From: Candidatus Paceibacterota bacterium
Lineage (GTDB): Bacteria > Actinomycetota > Actinomycetes > Nanopelagicales > Nanopelagicaceae
NCBI GenBank assembly: GCA_035530615.1
Contig: DATKUL010000003.1
Coordinates: forward strand, 434,001-498,000
Direction: 5' to 3'
Length of the DNA: 64,000 nucleotides
The notes beneath the pieces were generated by a model. That model searched no databases. It was not told the DNA's origin and saw nothing but the letters and a program-made list of their open reading frames with translations. Position numbers and translations under genes: made by a program. Shown piece after piece: positions 50,583 through 61,885 of the stretch. Numbering within the stretch: the stretch's first letter is position 1; every line of letters starts with the position of its first letter.

Positions 50583-52432
50583 CCTAACGCAAGCCATAAC
50601 GTAGCAAGAGGTGGGATTCGCAATTTGACACGATTTCCCGATTCAACGTGAGATGTAATATTCTCATTTGAAATTCCGCTACCACCGAATGCAACATCGT
50701 CGGTATTCATCACTTCTTTCCAATTACCCGATACCGGCAGAGTCATTTCATACCGTTCATGAGGAATAGGAGAGAAATTTGTAATGCTGACCAGTGGATT
50801 CCGCGCATCATCCCAGCGTACGAAGGCGAGGATGTTGCTAGGCGCATCATTGTTGACCAGCCAAGTAAACCCCTCAGGAGATGCGTCCTTCTCCCACAGT
50901 GAGGGAGTCGCGACGTAAATGTGATTGAGTGCCTTGACACTCTTTTGAATGCCTTGGTGTTCGCCGTACTGAGCGAGGTGCCACTGCAATCCCAGGCTTT
51001 CGCTCCACTCATCACTTTGAGCAAATTCGCAACCCATAAAAAGCAATTTCTTACCGGGGTGCGCCCACATAAAACCGTAGAGAGCTCTCATGGTCGCAAG
51101 CTTCTGCCAACGATCTCCATGGAATTTATTTACGAGTGAGGCTTTGCCGTGCACCACCTCATCGTGCGAGATTGGCAGGACGTAATTCTCACTCCAGGCA
51201 TAAAGAATCGAATAGGTGATTTCGTTATGGTGATGGGCACGGTGGATAGGGTCCTTCTGGAGGTAAGAGAGAGTGTCGTGCATCCACCCCATATTCCATT
51301 TATATCCAAAGCCAAGCCCTCCGGAGTCGGTACTCCTTGAAACGCCAGACCAAGCGGTTGATTCTTCTGCGATCATCATGATTCCGGGGTGTTCTCTATA
51401 TGCCGTAGAAGTCACTTCTTGCAGAAGCTGGACCGCCTCCAAATTCTCACGGCCACCAAACTTATTGGGAAGCCATTCGCCTTCCTTGCGGGAGTAGTCC
51501 AAGTAGAGCATGGACGCCACTGCATCTACTCGAAGACCATCAATGTGGAATTCAGTGAGCCAAAAAAGTGCACTTGCAACGAGGAAATTCTTTACCTCCG
51601 TGCGGCCGAAGTTGAAGATGAGAGTTCCCCAGTCTGGGTGCTCTCCTAATCGTGGATCGGCATGCTCGTACAGCGCAGTGCCATCGAAGTTGGCGAGCGC
51701 CCATTCATCTTTGGGAAAGTGGGCGGGCACCCAATCGAGTATGACTCCGATACCGGCGGCGTGAAGGGCATCGATGAGATGGCGAAAATCATCGGGGGAA
51801 CCAAACCGTGATGTGGGAGCGAAAAAGGATGTGACTTGATATCCCCAAGATGGGCCGTATGGGTGTTCCATGACTGGAAGAAATTCCACGTGAGTGAACT
51901 TTTGATTCTTCACATATTCGATGAGTTCAATCGCGAGTTGGTTGTAACTGAGTCCGAGTTTCCAGGATCCGAGATGGACCTCATAGATTGAGACGGGTTG
52001 CCTCCATGATTGAAAGGACTCTCTTCGATCCATCCATGGTTGATCGCTCCACTGAAAATTTGATTCAAAAACAATTGAAGCGGTGAGGGGAGGAGTCTGC
52101 GTCCGTCGGGCAAGTGGATCTGCGTGATCGATCCATTTCCCGTCACGCTGCAAAATCGCGTATTTGTAGTGAAGTCCTTCACCGACGTCGGGAACGAAAA
52201 GTTCCCAGATTCCGCTCTTTCCCACGGGAGACAACTTGTGTGTGTTTCGATCCCAATAGTTGGCATCGCAGATCAGGCTTACCTCACGCGCGTTGGGTGC
52301 CCAGACCGCAAACGTAGTGCCGGTGACCACTCCGTTAGGAGAGTATTTAATATGAGAACCCAAAACCTCCCAAAGCTTTTCATGGCGACCCTCACCAATC
52401 AGGTAGAGATCGATCTCGCCAAGTAAGGACAT
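50579..52432 (-). CDS. glgB: 1,4-alpha-glucan branching enzyme
   Basis: 617 residues, a GH13 enzyme making alpha-1,6 branches in glycogen. N-terminal CBM48 (VTGTTFAVWAPNAREVSLI), then catalytic motifs EFLPVMEHPYGPSWGYQV, GVILDWVPAHFPKDEW, IDGLRVDAVASMLYLDY with the nucleophile Asp, MIAEEST with the acid/base Glu and PISHDEVVHGK. It lacks the extra N1 module of longer forms. It follows glgE by seven bases. Confidence 0.95.
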   Translation of the reverse strand: MSLLGEIDLYLIGEGRHEKLWEVLGSHIKYSPNGVVTGTTFAVWAPNAREVSLICDANYWDRNTHKLSPVGKSGIWELFVPDVGEGLHYKYAILQRDGKWIDHADPLARRTQTPPLTASIVFESNFQWSDQPWMDRRESFQSWRQPVSIYEVHLGSWKLGLSYNQLAIELIEYVKNQKFTHVEFLPVMEHPYGPSWGYQVTSFFAPTSRFGSPDDFRHLIDALHAAGIGVILDWVPAHFPKDEWALANFDGTALYEHADPRLGEHPDWGTLIFNFGRTEVKNFLVASALFWLTEFHIDGLRVDAVASMLYLDYSRKEGEWLPNKFGGRENLEAVQLLQEVTSTAYREHPGIMMIAEESTAWSGVSRSTDSGGLGFGYKWNMGWMHDTLSYLQKDPIHRAHHHNEITYSILYAWSENYVLPISHDEVVHGKASLVNKFHGDRWQKLATMRALYGFMWAHPGKKLLFMGCEFAQSDEWSESLGLQWHLAQYGEHQGIQKSVKALNHIYVATPSLWEKDASPEGFTWLVNNDAPSNILAFVRWDDARNPLVSITNFSPIPHERYEMTLPVSGNWKEVMNTDDVAFGGSGISNENITSHVESGNRVKLRIPPLATLWLALG

Positions 52433-52439
52433 TAGTAGG

Positions 52440-54386
52440 TTATCCGAAATTCACATGTGCGATATGCGCGACTTTGCCACGTGATCCCGTGGGATCTAAT
52501 CGAATAAAAGTATCGCTGGACCATTCAAAAGATGTTCCGTCAATTAAATCGGTTACGGCAAACTTTTCAGAATCAATTCCAAGAGCATTCATATCCCAGT
52601 GCACCACTGTTTCTTGGGGACAGGTGGGATCGAGGTTGACGACCACAAGGATGAGATCTGACCCTTCTTTCTTGGAGTAGGCAATAATGGCATCAGAGCC
52701 AGTGTTATGGAATATTAGATTGCGTAAGCGTTGCAACGCCCGGTGCTCTTTGCGAATCTGATTGAGCGTGCCGATAAATGGAGCCAAGGTGTTGCCCTTC
52801 TCTTTCGCGCCCTCAAAATCACGGATCCGTATCTGATATTTTTCAGAATTCTTGTACTCCTCGCTACCCTCCTTCAAAGGTTCGTGCTCAAAAAGTTCGT
52901 ACCCTGCATACATCCCCCATGAAGGCGAGAGTGTGCTGGCGAGGACCGCACGAAGTGCAAAGATGGCGGGAATTCCGGTCTGTAAGTGGAAAGGAAGAAT
53001 GTCGGGCGTATTCACCCAGAAACTTGGACGAAAGAACGCGCTCGTCTCGGTGGCAACTTCGTTGCCGTATGAAATGAGTTCTTGCTTGCTTGTCCGCCAC
53101 GTGAAGTATGTATACGACTGGTGAAATCCAACTTTGCCCAGTGCGTGCATCATGGGAGGGCGGGTAAATGCCTCTGCCAGAAAGATTACTTCTGGATTCT
53201 GCTCTCTGATTATTTTGAGGAATTCTTGCCAGAAGTGGAGTGGCTTTGTGTGCGGATTATCTACTCGGAAAATTGTGACACCCTTGCTGACCCAGAATCG
53301 AACGATCCGCGTCACCTCAGCGAGAATGCCGTTGTAATCTTTATCAAAGTTAATTGGGTAAATATCTTGGTATTTCTTAGGTGGATTCTCGGCGTAGGCA
53401 ATTGTTCCATCGGGCCTGTGGTTGAACCATTCGGGGTGGGCTTTCACCCAAGGATGATCGGGTGAAACTTGGAGCGCGAAATCCATAGCTACTTCTAATC
53501 CAACTGTCTTTGCACTACTTACAAAACCTTCAAAATCCTGCATGGTGCCAAGTTCGGGATTTATCGCGTCGTGCCCACCATCTCTATTGCCAATTGCCCA
53601 CGGCACTCCCGGCTCATTGGCCCTTGGATTAAGTGAGTTGTTTGCGCCTTTGCGGAAAGTCAGGCCAATGGGGTGAATTGGCGGCAAGTACAGAACGTCA
53701 AATCCCATTGCCGCCACGTCAGCAAGTCGCTTGGCTGCTGTGGCAAAAGTTCCGCTTGCATGTGCAGTAGCGCCTTCACTTCGGGGAAAGAATTCATACC
53801 ATGCCCCGACGAGGGCACGTTCGCGGTCCACTCGGATCGGAAATAAGTCGGTTTTGGTCACTAATCGGCGAAGTGGTTTTTCATAGAAATAACTTCGTAT
53901 ATCTCCGCTTGTGGCGATTGAGAATCGGTTGGCGGGTGCCATCGACCTGTTCTGAAGTGCTTCTAGAGCATTTGTTAGAAGTTTGTTCGATGAGGAGCCG
54001 ATAGCTTCCGCAAAAATTAGGGAGCCCATTTCGCAACAGAGTTCGGGGTCGATATTCGCACTTATTTTGATTTCGCTGTCATGGTGCCAGGTTGCGTACG
54101 GGTCATCAAAAGATTCAACAAAGAATGCGAAATCACCAGTGACGGGAAGGGCGAGCTCTGCTTGATATCGATCACTTCCTGGCCAGATCTCGACCATTCG
54201 TTTCCGGTAAATCTCAACTCCTGAAGAATCCAGTACGACTACCTGCGCTCCAAGCGCATCGTGACCTTCACGAAAAACAGTGGCAGATACTGTGATGATT
54301 TCGCCGGGGATTGCTTTGACAGGAACGAATTCTCCCCCGAGAAGAGAAACGGGGGAGACATCCGTGATTGGAATTCGCCCTATCAA
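52440..54386 (-). CDS. glgE: Alpha-1,4-glucan:maltose-1-phosphate maltosyltransferase
   Basis: 648 residues from TTG 54386, which overlaps the aceE stop by four bases. GH13_3 family: [39 protein letters not shown], the nucleophile Asp in [14 protein letters not shown], and [14 protein letters not shown] with the acid/base Glu. It adds maltose from maltose-1-phosphate to alpha-glucan chains, which GlgB then branches. The usual sources of maltose-1-phosphate (TreS plus Pep2, or GlgM) are not in this window. Coupling to aceE is unusual. Confidence 0.94.
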   Translation of the reverse strand: MIGRIPITDVSPVSLLGGEFVPVKAIPGEIITVSATVFREGHDALGAQVVVLDSSGVEIYRKRMVEIWPGSDRYQAELALPVTGDFAFFVESFDDPYATWHHDSEIKISANIDPELCCEMGSLIFAEAIGSSSNKLLTNALEALQNRSMAPANRFSIATSGDIRSYFYEKPLRRLVTKTDLFPIRVDRERALVGAWYEFFPRSEGATAHASGTFATAAKRLADVAAMGFDVLYLPPIHPIGLTFRKGANNSLNPRANEPGVPWAIGNRDGGHDAINPELGTMQDFEGFVSSAKTVGLEVAMDFALQVSPDHPWVKAHPEWFNHRPDGTIAYAENPPKKYQDIYPINFDKDYNGILAEVTRIVRFWVSKGVTIFRVDNPHTKPLHFWQEFLKIIREQNPEVIFLAEAFTRPPMMHALGKVGFHQSYTYFTWRTSKQELISYGNEVATETSAFFRPSFWVNTPDILPFHLQTGIPAIFALRAVLASTLSPSWGMYAGYELFEHEPLKEGSEEYKNSEKYQIRIRDFEGAKEKGNTLAPFIGTLNQIRKEHRALQRLRNLIFHNTGSDAIIAYSKKEGSDLILVVVNLDPTCPQETVVHWDMNALGIDSEKFAVTDLIDGTSFEWSSDTFIRLDPTGSRGKVAHIAHVNFG

Positions 54387-57103
54387 CCAGAGCCCTCAGT
54401 GTTGCCAGCATCGGCAGCTGAAATGTCGAAAATCTGATACTTTTTTATTGCATCCTCAACGAGGCTCGAGTGGATTTCGCCACTTTGAGCAAGTTGCGAC
54501 AGCACTGCAATCGCGATGGATTGCGCATCCACTTTGAAATGCCGACGTAGAGCGCCGCGAGTATCGGATAATCCGAAGCCATCGGTACCAAGAGAGAGGA
54601 ATGGTTGTTCTACCCACGGCAGAATTTGATCTTGCACCCCTCGCATGAAATCACTTACCGCGACAACAGGGCCTTGGGCACCCTCCAATTTTGTAGTGAC
54701 GTACGCTTTGCGTTGATCGTGCGGGTGGAGCAAATTGTGCTTATTTGTTTCCAATCCGTCTCGACGTAATTCATTCCATGAGGTCACCGACCAGACGGAT
54801 GCAGAAACGCCCCAGTCTTCTTCAAGAAGTTGTTGGGCTTTAAGAGCCCAGTTGAGGCTTACACCCGAGGCAAGAATTTGCGCGTGATACTTTGCGTCGC
54901 CCCGAGCAGGTGAATACTGATAAATACCCTTTAGTAGTCCATCGACATCCAGATTCTCTGGTTCTGCCGGCTGAACATAAGGCTCGTTGTAAACGGTCAG
55001 GTAATAGTAGATATTTTCACTATTTTCACCGTACATTCGTCGCAGACCATCTTTGACAATGTGACCGACTTCGAATGCGAATGCTGGATCGTAGGCAACT
55101 ACTGCAGGATTTGTTGATGCGAGCAGTGGCGAGTGTCCATCTTCGTGTTGCAAACCTTCACCATTGAGAGTGGTGCGACCCGCAGTGGCACCCAGGACAA
55201 ATCCCCGTACCATCTGATCGCTTGCCGCCCAGAATGCATCTCCTGTCCGTTGGAAACCGAACATTGAGTAGAAGATGTAAATCGGAATCATTGGTTCGTC
55301 ATGAGTGGAGTAAGAGGACCCAACCGCGGTGAAGGAGGCAACAGATCCCGCCTCATTGATTCCTTCGTGAAGAATCACCCCGGATGTAGATTCTTTGTAC
55401 GAGAGCATTAATTCGCGGTCGACTGATGTGTAGGTCTGCCCCAGCGCGGAATAGATTTTGAGTGATGGGAAAAGCGAATCCATTCCAAAAGTTCTGGCTT
55501 CATCGGGAATGATCGGTACAAATCGACTTCCCATCCCGGGATCCTTGAGAAGGTCTTTGAGAAGTCGGACGAAACTCTGGGTCGTCGCAACTTCTTGCGC
55601 TCCCGAGCCGCGTCGTGCTGATTCATAGACGGAATCGGCTGGCTGCGGCAGTGGCCGGGATTGGGTGCGACGGCGCGGGATAGATCCACCCAGGGCTCTA
55701 CGGCGCTCCAGCAGATACTGGGTCTCTGGAGAATCCTCTGCAGGTTTGTAATAAGGAGGTAATTTCGCGTCAAGTTGGTCATCTGGAACTGGAATCTGCA
55801 GGCGATCGCGGAAGGTCATGATGTCTTCCAAAGTCATTTTCTTCATCTGGTGCGTTGAGTTGCGACCTTCGAAACTTGATCCAAGAGTCCAGCCCTTGAT
55901 GGTCTTTGCCAGAATAACTGTCGGTCTTCCCTTGTGATTGACGGCTTCGCTATAGGCGGCATAGAGCTTTCGATAGTCGTGACCACCGCGCTTGAGTCCC
56001 CAGATTTTATCATCGGACCAATTGGCGACCATTGCGGCTGTGCGGGGATCGCGACCAAAGAAATGCTCGCGCACGTACGCGCCACTTTCTGCTTTGAAAG
56101 TTTGATAATCCCCATCCGGGGTTTGATTCATGAGTTGGACGAGTGCGCCTTCCCTATCTTGGGCTAATAGCGGATCCCATTCCCGACCCCATACGACTTT
56201 AATGACGTTCCAACCTGCTCCACCAAAGATGGATTCAAGTTCTTGGATGATTTTTCCGTTGCCACGAACTGGTCCATCTAGGCGTTGCAGGTTGCAGTTG
56301 ATGACGAATGTCAGGTTGTCTAGTCCTTCGCGCGCTGCGAGTCCGATTGCACCAAGACTTTCTGGCTCGTCCATCTCGCCATCGCCCAGGTATGCCCAGA
56401 CATTCTGCTGGCTGGTGTCTTTTATGCCGCGGTTGTGCAGATAGCGATTAAAACGCGCTTGATAAATGGCATTCAACGGTCCAAGACCCATGGAGACGGT
56501 GGGAAATTCCCAGAACTCCGGCATTAATCGCGGATGCGGATAAGAGGAAAGGCCACCTCCATCGTGAGAGAGCTCCTGTCGGAATCCGTCTAGTTGGGTT
56601 TGGTTCAATCTTCCTTCGATAAAGGCGCGGGCATACATTCCAGGACTGGCATGTCCCTGGAAGTAAATTTGATCTCCGCCACCTGGATGATCTTTGCCCC
56701 GGAAGAAGTGATTGAATCCCACTTCATAAAGAGCCGCCGATGAGGCATACGTTGAAATGTGTCCGCCAACACCAACGCCAGGACGCTGTGCACGATGGAC
56801 CAGCATGGCCGCGTTCCAACGAATTGCCGCACGGATGCGCTTCTCGACTGCCTCATCACCTGGGAAAGTGGGTTCGCGCTCTGGAGGAATGGTGTTGATG
56901 TAGTCAGTAGTTCGCAGATAGGGAAGACCGACATTTTTTTCTCGTGCCCGCTTGAGCAGACTCAGCATGAGGTAGCGGGCTCGGACGGGGCCGGCATGTT
57001 CAAGAGCGGAGTCGAAGGAGGCGTGCCATTCGGCGGTTTCCTGGGGATCGGTATCAACAAGTTGGTCGATGACCTGATCGGGCGTATTAAATATTTCGCT
57101 CAT
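54383..57103 (-). CDS. aceE: Pyruvate dehydrogenase E1, homodimeric
   Basis: 906 residues, normal length. Thiamine-diphosphate motif [20 protein letters not shown] near residue 243 and [10 protein letters not shown]; the histidine-bearing [11 protein letters not shown] block near 113 and [20 protein letters not shown] near 585 are typical. It decarboxylates pyruvate in the PDH complex, with E2 and E3 encoded elsewhere. The neighbouring DUF3052 and ahpE genes match the mycobacterial aceE locus. Upstream GAAAGATAGGGGC may serve as ribosome site. Confidence 0.96.
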   Translation of the reverse strand: MSEIFNTPDQVIDQLVDTDPQETAEWHASFDSALEHAGPVRARYLMLSLLKRAREKNVGLPYLRTTDYINTIPPEREPTFPGDEAVEKRIRAAIRWNAAMLVHRAQRPGVGVGGHISTYASSAALYEVGFNHFFRGKDHPGGGDQIYFQGHASPGMYARAFIEGRLNQTQLDGFRQELSHDGGGLSSYPHPRLMPEFWEFPTVSMGLGPLNAIYQARFNRYLHNRGIKDTSQQNVWAYLGDGEMDEPESLGAIGLAAREGLDNLTFVINCNLQRLDGPVRGNGKIIQELESIFGGAGWNVIKVVWGREWDPLLAQDREGALVQLMNQTPDGDYQTFKAESGAYVREHFFGRDPRTAAMVANWSDDKIWGLKRGGHDYRKLYAAYSEAVNHKGRPTVILAKTIKGWTLGSSFEGRNSTHQMKKMTLEDIMTFRDRLQIPVPDDQLDAKLPPYYKPAEDSPETQYLLERRRALGGSIPRRRTQSRPLPQPADSVYESARRGSGAQEVATTQSFVRLLKDLLKDPGMGSRFVPIIPDEARTFGMDSLFPSLKIYSALGQTYTSVDRELMLSYKESTSGVILHEGINEAGSVASFTAVGSSYSTHDEPMIPIYIFYSMFGFQRTGDAFWAASDQMVRGFVLGATAGRTTLNGEGLQHEDGHSPLLASTNPAVVAYDPAFAFEVGHIVKDGLRRMYGENSENIYYYLTVYNEPYVQPAEPENLDVDGLLKGIYQYSPARGDAKYHAQILASGVSLNWALKAQQLLEEDWGVSASVWSVTSWNELRRDGLETNKHNLLHPHDQRKAYVTTKLEGAQGPVVAVSDFMRGVQDQILPWVEQPFLSLGTDGFGLSDTRGALRRHFKVDAQSIAIAVLSQLAQSGEIHSSLVEDAIKKYQIFDISAADAGNTEGSG

Positions 57104-57279
57104 GCCCCTATCTTTCCCTCTTTAGGTGCCTCCCGTCACATCGGGGCCAAAATGCCAGACGATTGCCGGCAAAGGGGAGATTTCTGCGCGAAAAAATGGC
57201 GAAATAACCGTTAAATGGTCTTGCGCAGAGGCCAACTCTTGGGTGGACTTATCCCTTGGCCAGCGGGGCCAAAATTGCC

Positions 57280-57302
57280 AAAGCGCAGATTTTCTGCGCT
57301 TT
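57280..57302 (+). other. Perfect ten-pair hairpin in the aceE/DUF3052 divergent gap
   Basis: AAAGCGCAGA, TTT, TCTGCGCTTT. It lies 29 bases before the DUF3052 GTG and within the 227-base divergent gap, so it could be a leader hairpin, an operator or an attenuator. Confidence 0.5.
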
Positions 57303-57330
57303 CGTGAAGATGTGAGAAGGGACGGCGTTG

Positions 57331-57744
57331 GTGAATACCCCCTCGGGGACAATGGCAGAAAGATTGGGATTTGAGCCAGGTTTTCTTATTCTGGAATCGG
57401 GTTATGGCGATGACTGTGATGAAACGCTTCGCCAGGACATTATTAAATTCACGGGCAATCAATTCATTAGTGGTCATGTGCAAGAGGTGGTCGATGCCGT
57501 CCTGCTCTGGTGGCGAGATGACGGAAGCGATCTGGTAGACGAATTGGTCGATGCCCTTGCATACCTAACTGATGGCGGTCCGATCTGGGTTATCACTCCG
57601 AAAGTTGGTAGACCTAATCATGTTGAACCAAGTGATATTCAAGATGCAGCACCGACTGCGGGGCTAAGTCAGACATCTTCATTTTCGGTTGCACCGGATT
57701 GGTCCGCGACACGATTGGTGGCACGAAAGGCCGCTAAGCGATAA
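57331..57744 (+). CDS. DUF3052 family protein
   Basis: 137 residues from GTG 57331, with AAGGG ten bases upstream. Text such as ERLGFEPGFLILESGYGDDC, LLWWRDDGSDLVDELVDALA and GPIWVITPKVGRPNHVEPSD followed by APTAGLSQTSS is that of the actinobacterial family next to aceE (mycobacterial Rv2239c position). Function unknown. No membrane helices. Divergent from aceE. Confidence 0.88.
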   Translation: MNTPSGTMAERLGFEPGFLILESGYGDDCDETLRQDIIKFTGNQFISGHVQEVVDAVLLWWRDDGSDLVDELVDALAYLTDGGPIWVITPKVGRPNHVEPSDIQDAAPTAGLSQTSSFSVAPDWSATRLVARKAAKR

Positions 57745-57753
57745 GTTCTCTAT

Positions 57754-58227
57754 ATGTCCCAAAGCATTGGAAGCCTTGCCATTGGAACTCTGGCGCCGGA
57801 TTTTGATTTATCCGACCAGCATGGAGCTAAAGTATCACTGACTTCATTTCGGGATAAGAAGAATGTGGTTCTGCTCTTTTATCCATTCTCGTTTACCGGA
57901 AAGTGCACTGGTGAACTCTGTGAAATTCGTGACGACTTGAATGCATTCCAAAATGATGATGTGCAATTGCTGGCAATCTCGTGCGACTCAATATTTTCGC
58001 AGAGATCCTTCGCGCAGGCGCAGGGATACAAATTCCCAGTTTTGAGTGACTTCTGGCCGCACGGTGAAGTATCCAAGGCCTACGGAGTATTTAACGAGGC
58101 TCGCGGATGTGCCATCAGAGGAACATTTATTATCGATAAGAGAGGCATTCTTCGCTGGCAGGTAGTCAACGTTATGGGTGACGCCAGGAGCGCTCTGGAC
58201 TACAAAACGGCGATTGCAGCCCTTTAA
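57754..58227 (+). CDS. ahpE: Peroxiredoxin, AhpE type
   Basis: 157 residues. Peroxidatic cysteine C51 in FYPFSFTGKCTGEL, with a second cysteine at 56 in CEIRDDL. It reduces peroxides in the cytoplasm. Mycobacterial AhpE is a one-Cys enzyme that uses mycoredoxin; the extra cysteine may allow an internal disulfide. TAAGTT, which includes the DUF3052 stop, lies six bases before the ATG, so it may also have its own leaderless promoter. Confidence 0.9.
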   Translation: MSQSIGSLAIGTLAPDFDLSDQHGAKVSLTSFRDKKNVVLLFYPFSFTGKCTGELCEIRDDLNAFQNDDVQLLAISCDSIFSQRSFAQAQGYKFPVLSDFWPHGEVSKAYGVFNEARGCAIRGTFIIDKRGILRWQVVNVMGDARSALDYKTAIAAL

Positions 58228-58290
58228 CTAGTGACTTCGGTCGACAATTCGGTCAACTGGTACTAATCCAGTAGAATCTGCTGACCGTCA

Positions 58291-58365
58291 GGGTGCTTAG
58301 CTCAGTGGTAGAGCGCCTCGTTTACACCGAGGATGTCGGGGGTTCGAAACCCTCAGCGCCCACCA
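58291..58365 (+). tRNA. tRNA-Val (anticodon TAC)
   Basis: Standard cloverleaf: acceptor GGGTGCT/AGCGCCC, D arm GCTC-AGTGGTA-GAGC, anticodon loop TTTACAC with TAC, T arm GGGGG-TTCGAAA-CCCTC, discriminator A and encoded CCA at 58363-58365. It contrasts with the odd array tRNAs, which lack CCA. Confidence 0.96.
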
Positions 58366-58391
58366 GAAAAACAGTGGAGGGTAGGAGATTG

Positions 58392-59120
58392 ATGAAAGCC
58401 TCCCCAAGTGATCAACTGCAGATACTTGATATTCAGCGCATGGATTTTCAGGTTGCAACGCTTCGTAACAAACTCGCTTCGCTCCCCGAAATAGCTGAGT
58501 TGTTGGCATGTACCCAGCGTTTAGCCGTCGTGCGTGATCTCGAAATCGCGGCGCAGACACAGATCAGCGACATAAAACGCGAGTTATCGCGTGCAGAAGC
58601 GGACGTAGAGCAAGTGGTGGTCAGGCTCGAACGAGACGAGAAGCGCCTTGCAGAAGGAAGTGCCGCGCCCAAGGAACTAGAGAAATTGCAGCATGAGATT
58701 GAGACACTAAGCGCTCGTCGTTCTGAATTGGAAGAAGTCGAATTGGAAGTGATGCTCCGTATTGATTCGATTAAGTCGCGTTTAGAAGAATTGCAGGGCG
58801 AAGAGGAAAGTCTTAAAACTTCAAACGATGAAATTACCGTAAGAAAGAATTCAGCCTCGTCTTCCATCGAAGATGAAATCGCATCCACAATTTCGGAACG
58901 AAACGCCACAGCAGCGACCGTGGATGTGGCGCTTCTCGAGCTTTATGAAAAGATTCGAAGTAGTACCGGAACAGGTGCGGCTGCCCTACGTGAAGGACGA
59001 TGCGATGGTTGCCATCTGGCCATCAATAGTGTTGAAATCGGAAGATTGAAAACTCTGGCATCGGACGAGGTTGTCCGTTGCGAAGAGTGCCGCTGTATTT
59101 TGGTGAGGGGAGCGAATTAA
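58392..59120 (+). CDS. Coiled-coil protein with C-terminal zinc ribbon (CT398-like)
   Basis: 242 residues from ATG 58392, preceded by GTAGGAGA. A long coiled coil (about residues 30-185) is followed by a C4 zinc ribbon: CDGC near 207 and CEEC near 231. In mycobacteria the homologue sits beside the RNase H-CobC gene as here. Function unknown; nucleic-acid binding is often assumed. The frame is open back into the tRNA, but that is chance. It shares a TAATG overlap with the next gene. Confidence 0.88.
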   Translation: MKASPSDQLQILDIQRMDFQVATLRNKLASLPEIAELLACTQRLAVVRDLEIAAQTQISDIKRELSRAEADVEQVVVRLERDEKRLAEGSAAPKELEKLQHEIETLSARRSELEEVELEVMLRIDSIKSRLEELQGEEESLKTSNDEITVRKNSASSSIEDEIASTISERNATAATVDVALLELYEKIRSSTGTGAAALREGRCDGCHLAINSVEIGRLKTLASDEVVRCEECRCILVRGAN

Positions 59121-60193
59121 TGGCACGCCATTTTGTCATGACCGCAGATGGCGGTTCGCGTGGAAATCCGGGGCCGGCGGGGTACGGCGCAGTAATACAC
59201 GAAGGTCATATTGTCCTCCAAGAGCTTTATGACTTCATTGGAATTGCCACCAATAACGTGGCGGAATACAGCGGATTGGTCGCAGGTCTTACCGCAATTC
59301 ATTTGCTTGATCCTGAAGCGACCATTGACGTCCGCATGGACAGCAAATTAGTTGTTGAACAGATGTCAGGTAGATGGCAGATAAAGCACGCCGATATGCG
59401 CGCCCTTGCTATGGAAGCGCGAACAGTGCATTCTCCAACGCTTGTTTCATACACTTGGATTCCGCGTGAAGAGAATGCTCACGCTGATCGCCTTGCCAAC
59501 CGCGCACTCGATGAGCGCGGGGGAAAGAAAACCCAACAAGTCAATTTCTTAACTGAGCGTCTTCGCATGCCCGAAATTCCAACAATGATTTATTTTGTCC
59601 GTCACGGCGAGACAATCCTGACACCAGATCGTAAGTTCTCGGGCAGTGGCAAATTAAATCCACCTCTAACTCCAGAGGGGCAGGCTCAGGCTCAAGCGTT
59701 AGCAAATGAAATTGAAAAACTAAAGCCCGAAATCTTAGTTGCCTCTCCTCTGCAGCGGACCAAGGAGACTGCCGAAGTAATTGCATCAAAGGTGAAATTG
59801 CCAATTATTTTTGATGAGGCTTGGTATGAGTGCGGTTTCGGAATCTGGGATGGAATGTCCATTGATGAAGTGGCCAGTACTTATCCGGCCGAATACCAAG
59901 CCTGGCTCGCATCATCCGCATATGTGCCTCCTGAGGGAGAGTCGTACGACGAACTAGGGTGGAGAGTTGACGAGGCGATTGACAAACTCGCTGCCAAATA
60001 CCCTGGCAAGCGAATTGTTGTTGTCAGCCACAATGGAGTGATTAAGCAGGCTATAAGACTGGCGATCGGCGGTTCTGCCGAGAGTATTTTCCACATTGAT
60101 GTTGCGCCTTGCTCGATCTCGACAATTTCAATCTGGCCAAGTGACGGATTACGCGCCATGAGATCTGCAAACGAACGCGGACATCTCCGCTAA
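59120..60193 (+). CDS. RNase HI fused to phosphoglycerate-mutase-like phosphatase
   Basis: 357 residues from ATG 59120. Residues 1-140 are RNase H type I with acids D10 ([12 protein letters not shown]), E49 (NNVAEYSGL), D74 (VRMDSKLV) and a final HADRLAN. Residues 155-357 are a histidine phosphatase: [10 protein letters not shown] with the catalytic His, [21 protein letters not shown] and [10 protein letters not shown]. The same fusion in M. tuberculosis has RNase H plus CobC (alpha-ribazole phosphatase) activity. It probably removes RNA from hybrids and serves B12 synthesis or another phosphatase need. Confidence 0.93.
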   Translation: MARHFVMTADGGSRGNPGPAGYGAVIHEGHIVLQELYDFIGIATNNVAEYSGLVAGLTAIHLLDPEATIDVRMDSKLVVEQMSGRWQIKHADMRALAMEARTVHSPTLVSYTWIPREENAHADRLANRALDERGGKKTQQVNFLTERLRMPEIPTMIYFVRHGETILTPDRKFSGSGKLNPPLTPEGQAQAQALANEIEKLKPEILVASPLQRTKETAEVIASKVKLPIIFDEAWYECGFGIWDGMSIDEVASTYPAEYQAWLASSAYVPPEGESYDELGWRVDEAIDKLAAKYPGKRIVVVSHNGVIKQAIRLAIGGSAESIFHIDVAPCSISTISIWPSDGLRAMRSANERGHLR

Positions 60194-60200
60194 GCCGCGC

Positions 60201-60206
60201 TATTGT
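60201..60206 (+). promoter_or_regulatory. -10 box (TATTGT) of the hut operon
   Basis: TATTGT, CTAGGC, then ATG 60213; leaderless arrangement. Confidence 0.45.
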
Positions 60207-60212
60207 CTAGGC

Positions 60213-61883
60213 ATGACGCAGAGTCAGTCAGGCGCAAGAATTCTTCAGGCGGCTACAGGTTCAAAAATGAGCGCCCTTGGTTGGGGTCAAGAAGCCGCGC
60301 TTCGCATGCTTCACAACAACCTTGACCCTGCAGTAGCCGAACATCCAGAGAAACTTGTTGTATACGGTGGCACAGGTAAGGCTGCGCGGGACTGGCCATC
60401 TTTTGATGCGATCGTGCGAACCCTTACGAAACTCAAAGATGACGAAACGCTCCTTGTGCAATCAGGCAAACCAGTCGGCGTTTTTCAAACGCATGAATGG
60501 GCGCCGCGGGTATTGATTGCGAACTCAAATCTTGTCGGAGATTGGGCGACCTGGCCTGAATTTCGTCGCCTCGAACAACTCGGCCTCACGATGTACGGAC
60601 AGATGACTGCTGGTTCTTGGATTTACATCGGGACTCAGGGGATCTTGCAAGGAACATATGAAACATTCGCCGCCATCGCACGGAAGCGATACAACGGGAT
60701 GCTGCAAGGCACGCTTACTCTGACTGCGGGCTGTGGTGGAATGGGAGGCGCCCAACCACTTGCCGTCACGATGAACGGCGGTGTCTGTTTAATAGTAGAT
60801 ATTGATAGGACTCGACTGGAGAAGCGAATCGAAACTCGTTATTTGGACGAGATTGCACATGATCTTAATGACGCAATTGATCGGGTATTGAAGGCGAAAT
60901 CGGCAGGCAAGCCACTTTCGGTTGGTCTTGTGGGAAATGCCGCGGTGGTTCTTCCACAACTCCTGTCCATGGATGTCCCAATCGATATTGTCACTGATCA
61001 GACTTCAGCTCACGATCCGCTTGCCTATGTTCCGATTGGCGTTGAATTCCACGATGCGGCGCAATTGGCCATGGATGATCCGGAAGATTTCACTCTTCGC
61101 GCTCGCGCATCCATGGCAAAACACGTCGAAGCAATGGTCGGATTTTTAGATAAAGGTGCGGAGGTTTTCGATTATGGCAATTCCATCCGTGATGAAGCGC
61201 GCCAGGGTGTCTTCGGCCGTGCGTTTGCATTTCCGGGTTTTGTTCCCGCCTATATCCGCCCACTTTTCTGCGAAGGCAAAGGACCTTTCCGTTGGGTAGC
61301 TCTTTCGGGAGATCCAAAAGATATTTATCGCACCGATAAGGCTGTTCTTGATCTCTTTCCGGAAAATGAAGGACTTCATCGCTGGATCACATTGGCGCAG
61401 GAGAAAGTCGCCTTTCAAGGCCTTCCTGCCAGAATCTGTTGGCTCGGATATGGTGAGAGAGATAAAGCGGGTATTGCCTTTAATGATCTCGTCGCCAGCG
61501 GAGAAGTGTCTGCACCGATTGTAATTGGGCGCGATCACTTGGACTGTGGCTCTGTGGCATCCCCCTATCGAGAGACTGAAGCAATGAAAGATGGATCCGA
61601 TGCGATAGCAGATTGGCCGCTTCTCAATGCCATGATCAATGTTGCATCCGGTGCATCGTGGGTCTCAATCCATCATGGTGGCGGCGTTGGAATCGGTCGT
61701 TCAATTCATGCGGGCCAAGTCTGCGTCGCCGATGGCACGAAGTTGGCAGGTCAGAAACTCGCCAGAGTGCTGACAAACGATCCTGGCATGGGCGTTATCC
61801 GCCATGTGGATGCGGGATATGACGAAGCAACTAGTGCCGCACGTCAGAAACATGTTCATGTTCCGATGCTGGATGTGGAGTAA
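60213..61883 (+). CDS. hutU: Urocanate hydratase
   Basis: 556 residues, normal length. It hydrates urocanate to imidazolonepropionate with tightly bound NAD. Blocks [53 protein letters not shown] and [20 protein letters not shown] are typical, and the active cysteine region [20 protein letters not shown] is intact. First gene of a hutU-hutI-hutH run for histidine breakdown; it begins 19 bases after the RNase H fusion with its own TATTGT box. Confidence 0.97.
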   Translation: MTQSQSGARILQAATGSKMSALGWGQEAALRMLHNNLDPAVAEHPEKLVVYGGTGKAARDWPSFDAIVRTLTKLKDDETLLVQSGKPVGVFQTHEWAPRVLIANSNLVGDWATWPEFRRLEQLGLTMYGQMTAGSWIYIGTQGILQGTYETFAAIARKRYNGMLQGTLTLTAGCGGMGGAQPLAVTMNGGVCLIVDIDRTRLEKRIETRYLDEIAHDLNDAIDRVLKAKSAGKPLSVGLVGNAAVVLPQLLSMDVPIDIVTDQTSAHDPLAYVPIGVEFHDAAQLAMDDPEDFTLRARASMAKHVEAMVGFLDKGAEVFDYGNSIRDEARQGVFGRAFAFPGFVPAYIRPLFCEGKGPFRWVALSGDPKDIYRTDKAVLDLFPENEGLHRWITLAQEKVAFQGLPARICWLGYGERDKAGIAFNDLVASGEVSAPIVIGRDHLDCGSVASPYRETEAMKDGSDAIADWPLLNAMINVASGASWVSIHHGGGVGIGRSIHAGQVCVADGTKLAGQKLARVLTNDPGMGVIRHVDAGYDEATSAARQKHVHVPMLDVE

Positions 61884-61885
61884 CC

